A DNA stretch of 59,285 nt. Source: Undibacterium hunanense. GTDB lineage: Bacteria > Pseudomonadota > Gammaproteobacteria > Burkholderiales > Burkholderiaceae_D. The notes under the pieces are model-generated. The model was not told the DNA's origin. It did no database searches and saw only the letters and a list, made by a program, of their open reading frames with translations. Location of the stretch: the NCBI RefSeq assembly GCF_014284335.1, contig NZ_JACOGF010000023.1:1-59285 (forward strand), written 5' to 3'. The position numbers and the translations under genes were made by a program. Positions within the stretch are counted from its first letter, which is position 1. Every line of letters starts with the position of its first letter. This document shows, one piece after another, positions 16,625 to 25,852 of this stretch.

Positions 16625-16850
16625 GGCAAAATCTTACCGCAGATTGCGTTTCCGGACATGTTTGCTGGCACGGCTTGCGGTCCGGGCGACAGTTTACTTT
16701 TAAATCAGTGCCAATTACACTGACATCGCACACTTTGCCAAGCTGCCGTCAGCGTCTGCCTTCAGCAAGCCACCAATTGTGGCCTATGGGGTCATTTCAG
16801 CCGGCTTGCGGCACTTTTACATCATTAAAAACGTTACTCCTGCCATCTCT

Positions 16851-17084
16851 ATGCGCAAATTGCCTGCACGCTACGGAAGCCTCGTCATGCCCTTTTTACT
16901 GTCGATACTGATGACCTGTATCGTTTCACTGATCAGTAGCTTGCGCAGCGTCGGTCTGGAGGAACATTTCATCGAAATCTGGATGGGATCATGGGCGCTG
17001 TCATGGGTATTTGCCTTTCCAACCCTATTGTTGGTGTTGCCGCTGGTAAGGCGTCTGACCTTGCTGGTGGTCGAAGCACCTTAG
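16851..17084 (+). CDS. DUF2798 family small membrane protein
   Basis: A 77-residue protein with two transmembrane helices (about 10-30 and 45-68). The KLPARYGSLVMPFLLSILMT start, the central SLRSVGLEEHFIEIWMGSW loop and the final RRLTLLVVE are features I associate with DUF2798 proteins. An upstream reading frame extends to 16779, but family length and the MRKLPARY beginning favour the ATG at 16851. Function is unknown. Confidence 0.8.
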   Translation: MRKLPARYGSLVMPFLLSILMTCIVSLISSLRSVGLEEHFIEIWMGSWALSWVFAFPTLLLVLPLVRRLTLLVVEAP

Positions 17085-17198
17085 AGCGACTGGCACAATA
17101 AAATAACTGGACAATGCATCAATATGCACTAATGTTACTGCTAGGGAAGTCTACAAGCTAGTTGCAGACCATATTCATACATTGATCTTTGCTCTGTC

Positions 17199-17223
17199 AA
17201 AGCCAGGCCCGGTGCCTGGCTTT
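17199..17223 (+). terminator. Hairpin, probable terminator after the DUF2798 gene
   Basis: A perfect 10-bp stem (AAAGCCAGGC with GCCTGGCTTT) has a five-base loop; the following bases are moderately T-rich but not a pure T-run. It lies 115 bases after the DUF2798 stop codon. Confidence 0.5.
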
Positions 17224-17518
17224 GTTGTGATTGCGTATTGCATGTATGTTGCGCTGCACATCTGTATTGCACAGCTAATGTGCCAGTGACATGGACGTTA
17301 TATGCAAGTGACATGCAAGCGACATACATGCAACAGATATTCAAAGATTGTTAAAAAAATTATTTAAATTTTAATATTTTGTTGTTTATAGTTAAAATAT
17401 GATTAAGGTAAAACTGTTACTGCAAGGTGTAAGCGTCGCTATGCCTTACTGTGACAATTTTGCGTAAGTCCTGATAGAGTCATTTATAAAGTAAATTTTT
17501 CGTACGAAGGGCTGCGCC
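17224..17518. other. AT-rich intergenic region before the sensor kinase
   Basis: Between the hairpin and the kinase start the sequence becomes strongly AT-rich (17340-17410) and includes several TAAAATAT-like stretches that could act as -10 elements. No single promoter stands out and no gene is seen. Confidence 0.5.
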
Positions 17519-19348
17519 ATGCATGGTCTTCAAGGTCGGGAAATGGAGCAATTGTTTTTGCTCATGACGGACACCTTGCCGATAGGCGTGGCAGTGCTCG
17601 ACCTTGATTTGCGACTGCTCTTCATCAATCGCCGGCATGCCGAACTGAACCGTATCCCTATCACAGAGCAACTGGGTCACCCCATCCGTGATTATTTGCC
17701 GCAAGTGGCTGATGTCGTCGAACCCAAACTGCGCTTCGTGCTTGAAACCGGCATTCCACTGGTGCGCCAGGAGATACGTGGCGATGCCCCGGGAAAAGAA
17801 AACGGCAAACTGTTTCGCCTGGCGTCTTACTACCCCCGGCGCGATGAAAGCGGCAATATCTGTGGCATCCTGGCACTGATACAGGATGCATCCATAGACT
17901 CTTTCGAAGCGCAGGTAGCTGAGGAAAGCAAGCAGCGCCTGTTGCGGGTACTGGATAATCTGTTTGCCTTTGTCGGCTTGCTGGATCTGGATGGCACCGT
18001 GCTGGAATGCAATCGCGCCCCGTTGGAAGCTGCCGGTATTGCCATTGAAGATGTCCGTGGTAAAAAACTGTGGGATGCGTACTGGTGGAGCCATGACGCC
18101 CAGGCTGGCGAACAGTTGAAAGACGCAATCAGTCGTTGTCGCAATGGCGAAATTGTACGTTATGACGTCCATGCCAAAATGATCGATGACAGCCGCATGT
18201 GGGTGGATTTCATGCTGGCCCCGCTACGTGATGAAACCGGCAAGATCACCCATCTGATACCGTCCGGCATTGACATCAGCAAGCGGCATGACAGCGAAGC
18301 GGCCCTGCATCAGTCGGAAGACCGTTATCGCTCGGTTATAGAATCATCCGATGATGCCATCATCACCAAATCACTGGAAGGCATCATTACCGGCTGGAAC
18401 CCGGCTGCCGAGCGCCTGCTCGGTTATACCTCCAGGGAAGCACTGGGCAAACCGATTACTTTCCTGTTCCCTGCACCACTGCTCAGTGAAGAACAGCATT
18501 TGCTGCGGCGTATCGCCAATGGCGAACGCATCCCGCCTTTCGATACGGTACGCATACATAAGGATGGGCATCTGGTGGATGTCTCGATTACCATTTCACC
18601 CTTGCGCGACCGCAATGGCAAAGTCATCGGCGCGTGCAAACTGGCGCATGATATAGGTAGTAAAAAAAGGCAGTGGGAAGCACTGGAACAGGCACTGGAA
18701 GAAAAAACCGCCTTGCTGCATGAAGTGCATCACCGCGTCAAAAACAATCTGCAGATTGTGTCCAGCCTGCTCAATTTACAGGCCCGGCAAGCGTCCGAAG
18801 ATGTGGCGCGGGTGCTGGGTGAAAGCCAGGGCAGGATCAGGGCCATGGCGCTGGTGCATCAATTGCTGTATGACTCGGAAATGATGTCAGAGATTGAATT
18901 GTCTGAATTTATCAACCGACTGATTGCCTTGACGGTTGCCAGCCATGACACTGCCAAGCTGGGTATCAAACTACAGTATTCGGGGCCAGGCAAACCTGTT
19001 TTTATGAGTGCGCACCGCATGATTCCGCTGGGCCTGGTCATCAATGAACTGATACTGAATTCCATCAAGCATGCATTTCCTGCGGACTGGCTGGTCGGGC
19101 AGGGGCCGTTACAAGCCTGTATTGATATCCGCCTGCAAGAAGTTTCTGACGATAAACTGCATTTGCAAGTGGCTGACAATGGCCGTGGATTAGCGACGGA
19201 ATTCAACTGGGATGCAGCAAAAGGACTGGGGACGCAATTAATCCCCATGTTTGTCGCGCAACTGCATGGTGAAATGACGACATCTTCGACCGCATCCGGT
19301 TCCTGTTTTACGATAGCACTCAGCCCAAAACGGAAAGGAATAGTTTGA
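17519..19348 (+). CDS. PAS-domain sensor histidine kinase (HisKA_2 type)
   Basis: A 609-residue cytoplasmic sensor kinase without membrane segments. Three PAS regions cover about residues 10-130, 140-258 and 265-385 (for example SSDDAIITKSLEGIITGWNPAAERLLGY). Then comes the HisKA_2 dimerisation domain, LHEVHHRVKNNLQIVSSLLNLQ, with phospho-acceptor His405, and an ATPase domain (INELILNSIKHAFP, VADNGRGLA). Kinases of this class often pair with atypical response regulators. Its stop codon overlaps the start of the next gene (TGATG), giving a tight kinase/regulator pair whose output is c-di-GMP turnover. The signal cannot be deduced. Confidence 0.9.
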   Translation: MHGLQGREMEQLFLLMTDTLPIGVAVLDLDLRLLFINRRHAELNRIPITEQLGHPIRDYLPQVADVVEPKLRFVLETGIPLVRQEIRGDAPGKENGKLFRLASYYPRRDESGNICGILALIQDASIDSFEAQVAEESKQRLLRVLDNLFAFVGLLDLDGTVLECNRAPLEAAGIAIEDVRGKKLWDAYWWSHDAQAGEQLKDAISRCRNGEIVRYDVHAKMIDDSRMWVDFMLAPLRDETGKITHLIPSGIDISKRHDSEAALHQSEDRYRSVIESSDDAIITKSLEGIITGWNPAAERLLGYTSREALGKPITFLFPAPLLSEEQHLLRRIANGERIPPFDTVRIHKDGHLVDVSITISPLRDRNGKVIGACKLAHDIGSKKRQWEALEQALEEKTALLHEVHHRVKNNLQIVSSLLNLQARQASEDVARVLGESQGRIRAMALVHQLLYDSEMMSEIELSEFINRLIALTVASHDTAKLGIKLQYSGPGKPVFMSAHRMIPLGLVINELILNSIKHAFPADWLVGQGPLQACIDIRLQEVSDDKLHLQVADNGRGLATEFNWDAAKGLGTQLIPMFVAQLHGEMTTSSTASGSCFTIALSPKRKGIV

Positions 19349-21792
19349 TGCATGCCGAGCACATCCTGATCGTGGAAGATGAACCTGTGGTGGCACTGGA
19401 TCTGCAACATACTCTGGTGGAACTGGGGCACCGCGTGTGCGGCATACGCAGTAATTTTACCCAGGCGTTGTCGGCCGTTTCACAGCTCGAACCTACTCTG
19501 GTGTTGATGGATATCCATCTTGATGGCGCAGAAGATGGTATCGATGCCTGCAAGGCGATTTATCAGCGCTGGAAATTACCCGTCATCTTTCTTACTGCTT
19601 ATGCAGATGATAATACGGTCAGGCGCGCCATTGCCAGCAAGCCCTTTGGCTATGTCATGAAACCATTTGGTGCCAAGGAACTGGCGGCAGTCATACAGGT
19701 GGCACGTTCTCGCCATGATGCCGAAATCGCGCTGGAAAAATCCGAAGAACGCCTGTCCATCGCCCTCCAAGCCGCCGATCTCGGCATCTGGGAATGGGAA
19801 GAGCAACTGGATACCGTCAAGGGTGACGAGCGTTTTCACCGCATGTGGGATAGCGCCCTCAGTCCTTTCCAGGCCAACCTGCTCACCATGCTGGAATGCA
19901 TACATCCGGATGACAGGGCCAATGTGCAGCAGGCTTTGACCAAATCAGACGTATTCAACTGCAGCTTTCGTGCTCTGCGCAGCAACGGTGATTATGCCTG
20001 GCTGGAAATGGTTGGCAAACTGCATGTAGGGCATGGAAGAAAACAGACCGTCATCGGCGCCTTGCGCGACATCACCCTGCGCAAGCTGGCAGAAGAAAAC
20101 CTGCGGCAGGCAAGCGTCGTTTTCAGCACTACCGCAGAAGGCATCATGATACTGGATGAGGCTGGCAAGGTCAGCTCCATCAACCCGGCACTGACACGAC
20201 TGACCGGTTATCCGCAGGAAGAAATACTGGGGTATTACCCCAGTGAAATCTTGCTGGGACGGCGGGACAATGACCCCACCTATCAAGACATTGCCGCTAT
20301 GCCCGAAGGTTATTGGTCAGGCGAAGTCGCCTGCAAATGCAGGGATGGTCGTCTGTTCCCGGCGCTACAGCATATTTGCGTGGTACGTGATGAAACCGGC
20401 AAGGCAAAGCAATATGTACATGCCATTTCAGACATCAGTTTTATTCGCGAAGCCCAGCGGCAACTGGCGCATCTGGCCTACCACGACCCGCTGACTGGCC
20501 TGGGCAATCGCTATTTGCTGGATCAGCGGCTGGAAACCGAAATCCAGCAGACCTTGAATGCCGAGAATCATTTCGCCGTCATCTTTGTCGACCTGGATGA
20601 ATTCAAAGCCATCAATGACACCATGGGCCACCATGTTGGTGACCGCGTTATTCAGGAAGCCGCCATGCGCATAGTGCGGCAGATACGCCGTCACGATGAA
20701 GCGATACGACTGGGCGGGGATGAATTTGTCGTCATCGTATCCAGCCTCAATCATCCCTCGGAAGGCTTGCTGGTGGCTGAAAAGATTCTGAAATCTTTTG
20801 CCGAGCCGGTAGTGATCGAAGACCATCATTTTGTGATTAGTGCCAGTATAGGTGTCGCCAAGTTTCCTGGTGACGGCAATAGTATTCATGAAATTCTGGG
20901 GGCTGCCGACAGTGCCATGTATGAAGCCAAACGTTGCGGCAAGGGGAAGATCTGCGCCTATTCCAGCAACCTCCGCGACAAGTCTGGTACGCGTTTGAAC
21001 ATAGAGCAAAATCTGTATGGTGCCGTCGAAAGAAACGAGTTTGAATTGTTTTACCAGCCCATTATCGATTTGGCTGATTTTCGCCTGATCGGTTTTGAAG
21101 CCCTGCTGCGCTGGAATCATCCTGCCTCTGGTTTGCTGGAACCAGGGCAGTTCGTGCATGTGGCCGAAGAGGTTGGCTTTATCGATTGCATAGGCAACTG
21201 GGTAGTGGCAGAGGCGCTGAAGCAGTTGAATAGCTGGAACGAAGTCGGGCAGGGGCAGTTATTCATGGCCGTCAATGTCTCTGCTGGCCAGTTCAAGAAT
21301 GAGCAGTTTACCAGGCAAATTCAGGATGCCCTGGATACCTACCAGCTACCTCCTCATTTGCTGGAAATTGAAATCACCGAAGCCATGCTGCAAGATTTTC
21401 ATCAAAGCCGCAAGGTGGTCAACAGCCTGCGGGAAATCGGTGTACGTGTGGCGATTGATGATTTTGGTGCCGGCTATTCTTCCATGGCCTTGCTCAAGCA
21501 CTTGCCCGTGTCGCGTATCAAGATCGACCGCTCATTCGTGATTGCCTTACCCGGCGCAGAACGCGATCTGGGCATGGTGGCCGCCATCATGCAAATGGCA
21601 AAAAGCCTGGATCTGGATGTCACCGCCGAAGGTATAGAAACAGCTGAACAGGCACGCATACTGAGTGAGTTAGGTTGCCAGACCATACAGGGCTATTACT
21701 TTGGTCACCCCATGGGGGCCTATGACTATTCCAATGGCTGGATCAGCCTGGGTATGGGCAAAAACTATTTCCTGCCGCGCCCCGGGCGTTAA
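19348..21792 (+). CDS. Response regulator with PAS, GGDEF and EAL domains
   Basis: A 814-residue regulator. The receiver domain (1-120) has the acidic pair in VEDEPVV and phospho-acceptor Asp55 in LMDIHLDG. Two PAS regions follow (about 130-245 and 250-375). The GGDEF domain has an intact GGDEF at 456-460 and an RRHD inhibitory RxxD site just before it; the EAL domain has FEALLRWNHP (Glu584) and the DDFGAGYSS metal loop. Both c-di-GMP synthesis and hydrolysis are therefore possible, switched by phosphorylation from the overlapping kinase. The ATG at 19348 with AAAGGAA upstream is chosen over the TTG three bases earlier. Confidence 0.9.
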   Translation: MHAEHILIVEDEPVVALDLQHTLVELGHRVCGIRSNFTQALSAVSQLEPTLVLMDIHLDGAEDGIDACKAIYQRWKLPVIFLTAYADDNTVRRAIASKPFGYVMKPFGAKELAAVIQVARSRHDAEIALEKSEERLSIALQAADLGIWEWEEQLDTVKGDERFHRMWDSALSPFQANLLTMLECIHPDDRANVQQALTKSDVFNCSFRALRSNGDYAWLEMVGKLHVGHGRKQTVIGALRDITLRKLAEENLRQASVVFSTTAEGIMILDEAGKVSSINPALTRLTGYPQEEILGYYPSEILLGRRDNDPTYQDIAAMPEGYWSGEVACKCRDGRLFPALQHICVVRDETGKAKQYVHAISDISFIREAQRQLAHLAYHDPLTGLGNRYLLDQRLETEIQQTLNAENHFAVIFVDLDEFKAINDTMGHHVGDRVIQEAAMRIVRQIRRHDEAIRLGGDEFVVIVSSLNHPSEGLLVAEKILKSFAEPVVIEDHHFVISASIGVAKFPGDGNSIHEILGAADSAMYEAKRCGKGKICAYSSNLRDKSGTRLNIEQNLYGAVERNEFELFYQPIIDLADFRLIGFEALLRWNHPASGLLEPGQFVHVAEEVGFIDCIGNWVVAEALKQLNSWNEVGQGQLFMAVNVSAGQFKNEQFTRQIQDALDTYQLPPHLLEIEITEAMLQDFHQSRKVVNSLREIGVRVAIDDFGAGYSSMALLKHLPVSRIKIDRSFVIALPGAERDLGMVAAIMQMAKSLDLDVTAEGIETAEQARILSELGCQTIQGYYFGHPMGAYDYSNGWISLGMGKNYFLPRPGR

Positions 21793-21794
21793 TT

Positions 21795-21836
21795 GACTGG
21801 GACTGGGACTGGGACTGGGACTTGGACTTGGACTTG
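21795..21836. repeat. Hexanucleotide tandem repeat
   Basis: Four copies of GACTGG are followed directly by three of GACTTG, starting two bases after the GGDEF-EAL stop codon. Such a repeat can change length by slippage but lies outside any gene. Confidence 0.9.
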
Positions 21837-22034
21837 CTCTCACTCTTTCCAATGCCTGCGTCAGGGATTGGCGCAAAGTACAGTACTTGAAACAAATGCT
21901 TACAAGTATTTACTAATTATCACGTCTTTTTCATTATAAGTTTACTATTATTGCCATAAGTAAACATTTTCACCGGTGGATAGGTAGCTCTCTTCCTTTT
22001 GTCGCCAGTCCGCAGCCTCCCAGCCTCCAGCCCA

Positions 22035-22679
22035 ATGAACACCGCATTTTTAGATGTAATTACAGACAGTAAACTGGCTCTTGAGCTGAGGCAGATTGCT
22101 GATGATTTTCAATTTCTTGAATTTTTTGACCGTTATGGCACATGCTGTTTCGCCATGTCTGCCATGCTGTCACACATACTCCAGGAAAAAGGCTACGTCG
22201 CCAGAGTACAGGGTTGTTATGCCGAAATCCGGCAAAACAATGGTATTTTTTACATAGGTTACAAAGGCTTTGCGCATGACAGGCAAAAAGAAGGACATGC
22301 CGTCTGCATCATCAACGAAAAATACCTGTTGGATTTTGGTCTGGGTACCTTAAAAAAATTCTACGCCACTGATTTTTCACCAGCGCTAGCCAGTGAAATT
22401 CTGAATGATGAAATCATGCTGGCCAGCTTGCCGCTGGCAAACGGTATGCGTATAGATTGGCGCATAGACTGGATTTCACCTGCTGTTGAACAAGAGTTGC
22501 AGGCCCAGGCAACAAGTCTGAGACAGGTGCTGGCGGACTATGAGGATTTCCAGAAAAACCGCATGTCCTATCTCATCAAAAAGCTGTTCGTCAAAAATCA
22601 TGATTCATCGCACGATGTGCATGTATCAAACACCGCATTGCCGCTACAAGGGAGCCGGCATTCCACGATTGTGATCTGA
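22035..22679 (+). CDS. Orphan transglutaminase-like Cys-His-Asp protein
   Basis: A 214-residue soluble protein of no family I can name. GTCCFAMSAMLSHIL (Cys37/Cys38), EGHAVCII (His88) and YLLDFGLG (Asp100) have the order and spacing of the papain/transglutaminase-like triad, in which a Cys at the start of a helix meets a His and an Asp on adjacent strands. The C-terminal 90 residues are helical and polar. No signal peptide is present. The ATG at 22035 is preferred, although a TTG in frame at 21999 would add 12 residues; neither has a ribosome-binding site. It is transcribed alone, after an AT-rich region with GTTTAC/GTAAAC arms. Substrate and role are unknown. Confidence 0.65.
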   Translation: MNTAFLDVITDSKLALELRQIADDFQFLEFFDRYGTCCFAMSAMLSHILQEKGYVARVQGCYAEIRQNNGIFYIGYKGFAHDRQKEGHAVCIINEKYLLDFGLGTLKKFYATDFSPALASEILNDEIMLASLPLANGMRIDWRIDWISPAVEQELQAQATSLRQVLADYEDFQKNRMSYLIKKLFVKNHDSSHDVHVSNTALPLQGSRHSTIVI

Positions 22680-22723
22680 AGTCAGACGCATTCCCTTTAC
22701 GCCTTCAAGCCATGCCAGGCAGT

Positions 22724-24886
22724 TTAACCACGCGTATGCTCAAAAATGAAGCTGAAGACATCGACGTTTTTGGCGATGGCATTTTTCCTGGTGGTCGAGA
22801 AATGGCCGGAATCAAAATCAACACGCATTAATACCGGGCGTTTAGGGTCGTGGTTTTTTTGCATACGTGCTGCCATCTTGGCGACTTGCCAGGGCTCTAC
22901 CCGTATATCGTTGGCACCCGTCATCAGCAGTGTGGCCGGGTAGCTGACATTGGGCAGAACATGGTGATACGCATCCATTTCCATCAGGCCATTAAACTCG
23001 TCCTCTTTTTTTACCGTACCAAATTCTTCATCATTGCCTGGGCCATTCGATGTCAGTTCAAAGCGCAAGGTGTTGAAGGCACCTACCTCACCGATGGCAA
23101 CGGCAAACAAATCGGGGCGCTCGGTAATGGCGCGGCCCACCATGATGCCACCGGCGGATGTACCCCACAGTGCAATTTTGCCGCGTGAAGTCCAGCCATC
23201 TTTAATCAGGGCTTCGGCCACGTCTATCGCATCACGCCAGGTATTGGGCTTGTTGGCTTTTTGTCCGGCCAAATGCCAGCTCTCGCCTTTTTCGCCGCCA
23301 CCGCGTACATGGGCATACACAATCACGCCACCCTGATCCAGGAAAGCCAGTTTGGAACCCTGAAAACCCGGATCGAGAATGATGCCGTATGAACCGTAGG
23401 CTTCGATCAGTACAGGGTTCTTGCCGTTGAGCTTGGTATTGTTCTTATGCAGAATTTCTATCGGTACTTTGACACCGTCGCGCGCCTTGATTTCCAGACG
23501 TGTAGTTAAAAAGGGCGACGTATCAAACGGTGCTTTCGGGGTCAGGCCAATATCTTTTGCCTTCAGGTCGGCACCAGTATTCATGATTCGGGCAAACCAT
23601 GTCAGGCCATCCATGCCAAACCATGCACCTTCCAGCCTGGCATTGCAATTGACATCCCACACGGCACCGCTCAAAGGCAATGCAACGTCTTCCACCTTGC
23701 CGGTGGCAAAACTGTAGCGACGCAGCGCACCTACCTGACCACGCAGTTCATGAATATACAAGCCATCTTTGGCGAGGCTCAGGCTGTCAATCACGTACTC
23801 GCCTTGCGCTACCACCACTTCACGTTTGGTCTTGTCCGGGTCACTAATGCTGACCTTGAAAACTTCACCCCGCTCGGCCTTGCCCTTGGCCAGCACATAC
23901 ACATAGTCACCTGCAGTGACTGCATGGACGGCGACATCATCCTTGCCAAATACGGCTATCCAGTTGGGTTTGCCTTGTGCCAGCTCGCTGCTGCGTGCCA
24001 CCATGCCATAGGCTGGCCATTCACCGTTGCTGTAGATGGCACCCAGCGCCCAGTCACTGACCGTACTTGTGAGTACCATTGGCATTTCGCGTTCGGTCTG
24101 GCCCATGGCCGGACCATCTGACCAGCGCAGTGCCATTGTGTCTTGTGCTGCCTCGGTGTTCATCCTGTGCAGCCAGGTCGCGGTGTCGAACGAATAATCG
24201 ACCTTGCCCTTGACTGCACCATCGCGCAGGCGTGAATAAAAAAATCCGCTGGAATCGGGCAACCAGCTGGCTGGCAGTCCATTCTGCAACGTGATCAGTA
24301 CATCCTTGCCGCCATCCAGTGTCAGGACGCGCAACTCACGTATTTCATCACCACCTTTATCGATGGTGTAAGCCAGATGTTTGCTGTCTGGCGACATCAG
24401 CAAACCGGTCACCCGGCGTGGGGCTCCACCCTGCGCACCGGCTTCGGGGTCAATCAGCAAGATGTCTGCACCACCGGCATGAGGGCGCGCATAAATTTTG
24501 TAAGTCTGTTGCCCGGGTGTACGACGAGCAAAGATGATGTAAGTGCTGCTGATCTGGCGTATTGCCACATCCGTCACGGCGGCAGTGAAACGCGTTACCG
24601 ATGCTTCCACTACACGCCGGCCCGGCAGGCGGTCTAGCATCTGCCTTGCATAGGCACCCTGTGCTTTCAGGTAGCTGACAAATTCGTCGGTATCGGGTTT
24701 CTGTTCCATCCATCGATAGGGGTCCACAATAGACTTGCCCCACAGGGTGTCAGTCACAGCCTCTTCCCTTGCCACAGGCGGGCGCAACAGGGCAGGTATT
24801 TTCCTGGCAGCAGCATGTACATAAGAACTGAGCGGTGACAGGGCAAGTGCCGAAAGCGACAAGGCAAATCTGCGACGGGTAATCAT
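22724..24886 (-). CDS. Prolyl oligopeptidase family serine peptidase (S9), Tat-exported
   Basis: A 720-residue periplasmic peptidase expected to cleave short peptides, often after proline or basic residues. The N-terminus ITRRRFALSLSALALS is a twin-arginine signal, cleaved near VHAAA. The seven-bladed propeller covers about 80-430 and the alpha/beta-hydrolase about 450-720. The triad is Ser577 in GTSAGG, Asp660 in GANDIRVEPWQ and His695 in DSGHFS. The ATG at 24886 has AGGAAG correctly spaced, and choosing it exposes the Tat motif at the very start; a longer frame to 24988 is unlikely. It is monocistronic. Confidence 0.9.
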   Translation of the reverse strand: MITRRRFALSLSALALSPLSSYVHAAARKIPALLRPPVAREEAVTDTLWGKSIVDPYRWMEQKPDTDEFVSYLKAQGAYARQMLDRLPGRRVVEASVTRFTAAVTDVAIRQISSTYIIFARRTPGQQTYKIYARPHAGGADILLIDPEAGAQGGAPRRVTGLLMSPDSKHLAYTIDKGGDEIRELRVLTLDGGKDVLITLQNGLPASWLPDSSGFFYSRLRDGAVKGKVDYSFDTATWLHRMNTEAAQDTMALRWSDGPAMGQTEREMPMVLTSTVSDWALGAIYSNGEWPAYGMVARSSELAQGKPNWIAVFGKDDVAVHAVTAGDYVYVLAKGKAERGEVFKVSISDPDKTKREVVVAQGEYVIDSLSLAKDGLYIHELRGQVGALRRYSFATGKVEDVALPLSGAVWDVNCNARLEGAWFGMDGLTWFARIMNTGADLKAKDIGLTPKAPFDTSPFLTTRLEIKARDGVKVPIEILHKNNTKLNGKNPVLIEAYGSYGIILDPGFQGSKLAFLDQGGVIVYAHVRGGGEKGESWHLAGQKANKPNTWRDAIDVAEALIKDGWTSRGKIALWGTSAGGIMVGRAITERPDLFAVAIGEVGAFNTLRFELTSNGPGNDEEFGTVKKEDEFNGLMEMDAYHHVLPNVSYPATLLMTGANDIRVEPWQVAKMAARMQKNHDPKRPVLMRVDFDSGHFSTTRKNAIAKNVDVFSFIFEHTRG

Positions 24887-25234
24887 CAGCGGCTTCCTAT
24901 CGGTTAAGAGATGGTGGAAACGAGTATAGATGGATTTGCAAACAGCTGACAATATGTAAATGATAGCGATAGCACAAGTTGACGACACTCAGACAAAGCC
25001 AGGCCTTCAATAATCGATGCTCCGTCTTTGCGCTTTATCAAATCACGACCTGGCAAACTGGATTCAGATGTGCTTGACGGCTAATAAAGCATCCGGCTGC
25101 CCATCATGGTGCGCTACCGCACAGTGATTTTTCGGCATGCATGGCAAGCTGATGATGCAATATTGTTATTATTCCAGACATGTGGACTGCTTTCACCGCT
25201 GTTGCTGGAAAACCATCGATCAGGAGAATTCCCC
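24887..25234. other. Divergent intergenic region between the S9 peptidase and lemA
   Basis: About 350 bases with promoters expected in both directions. Short AT-rich stretches exist but no clear -35/-10 pair or operator was found, and no gene is seen apart from an upstream in-frame extension of lemA lacking a ribosome-binding site. Confidence 0.5.
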
Positions 25235-25852
25235 ATGCGCAAGTTTTGGCTGCTGTTGTCAGCAATACTCACACTTAACCTCTCCGGCTGTGGATATAAC
25301 AGTTTCCAAAGCGGGGATGAGCAAGTCAAATCAAGCTGGTCAGAAGTCCTGAACCAGTACCAGCGTCGTGCCGATCTGGTGCCTAACCTGGTCAACACCG
25401 TCAAAGGTTTTGCCGCGCAAGAAAAAGATATCTTGCTTGGTGTTACCAATGCCCGTGCCAAAGTCGGCAGTGTGCAGGCCACGCCAGAACTGTTGAACAA
25501 TCCCGAAGCCTTCGCCAAATTCCAGTCCGCCCAGGGCGAACTGTCTGGTGCCTTGTCGCGCCTGCTGGTCGTCACAGAAAATTATCCTCAATTGAAATCA
25601 GATGCCAATTTCCGTGATTTGCAGGCACAACTGGAAGGTACAGAAAATCGTATCACCGTCGCCCGTAACCGCTATATCAAGTCCGTGCAGGAATACAATG
25701 TACTGGTCAGGTCTTTCCCCTCTAATCTGACAGCGATGATGTTTGGCTACAAGGTCAAACCCAACTTCGCCGTTGAGAATGAAAAAGAACTGGCCAAACC
25801 GCCTGCCGTGGATTTTGGCACGCCCGCAGCCAAACCCGGCGGCGCGCAATGA
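25235..25852 (+). CDS. lemA: LemA family lipoprotein
   Basis: A 205-residue LemA protein. The signal peptide ends in the lipobox LSGC (Cys19), so it is lipidated. LemA hallmarks follow: NQYQRRADLVPNLVNTVKGFAAQEKDIL, FAKFQSAQGELSGALSRLLVVTENYPQLK and ENRITVARNRYIKSVQEYN, forming an antiparallel helical bundle. The ATG at 25235 has AGGAGA upstream. The TPM-domain gene overlaps its stop codon (ATGA), and LemA and TPM proteins are commonly encoded together; the pair is thought to act in envelope maintenance, but the molecular role is unclear. Confidence 0.92.
   Translation: MRKFWLLLSAILTLNLSGCGYNSFQSGDEQVKSSWSEVLNQYQRRADLVPNLVNTVKGFAAQEKDILLGVTNARAKVGSVQATPELLNNPEAFAKFQSAQGELSGALSRLLVVTENYPQLKSDANFRDLQAQLEGTENRITVARNRYIKSVQEYNVLVRSFPSNLTAMMFGYKVKPNFAVENEKELAKPPAVDFGTPAAKPGGAQ

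Noticed and set aside
17141..17344. A small reverse-strand gene after DUF2798
   Set aside because: It runs through the terminator-like hairpin and into repetitive AT-rich sequence, and has no start signal.
20428..21159. A 243-codon reverse frame within the GGDEF-EAL gene
   Set aside because: The forward frame carries intact GGDEF and EAL motifs; the reverse frame has no start signal or family.
21795..21836. A CRISPR-like array
   Set aside because: Units are six bases, without spacers and without cas genes nearby.
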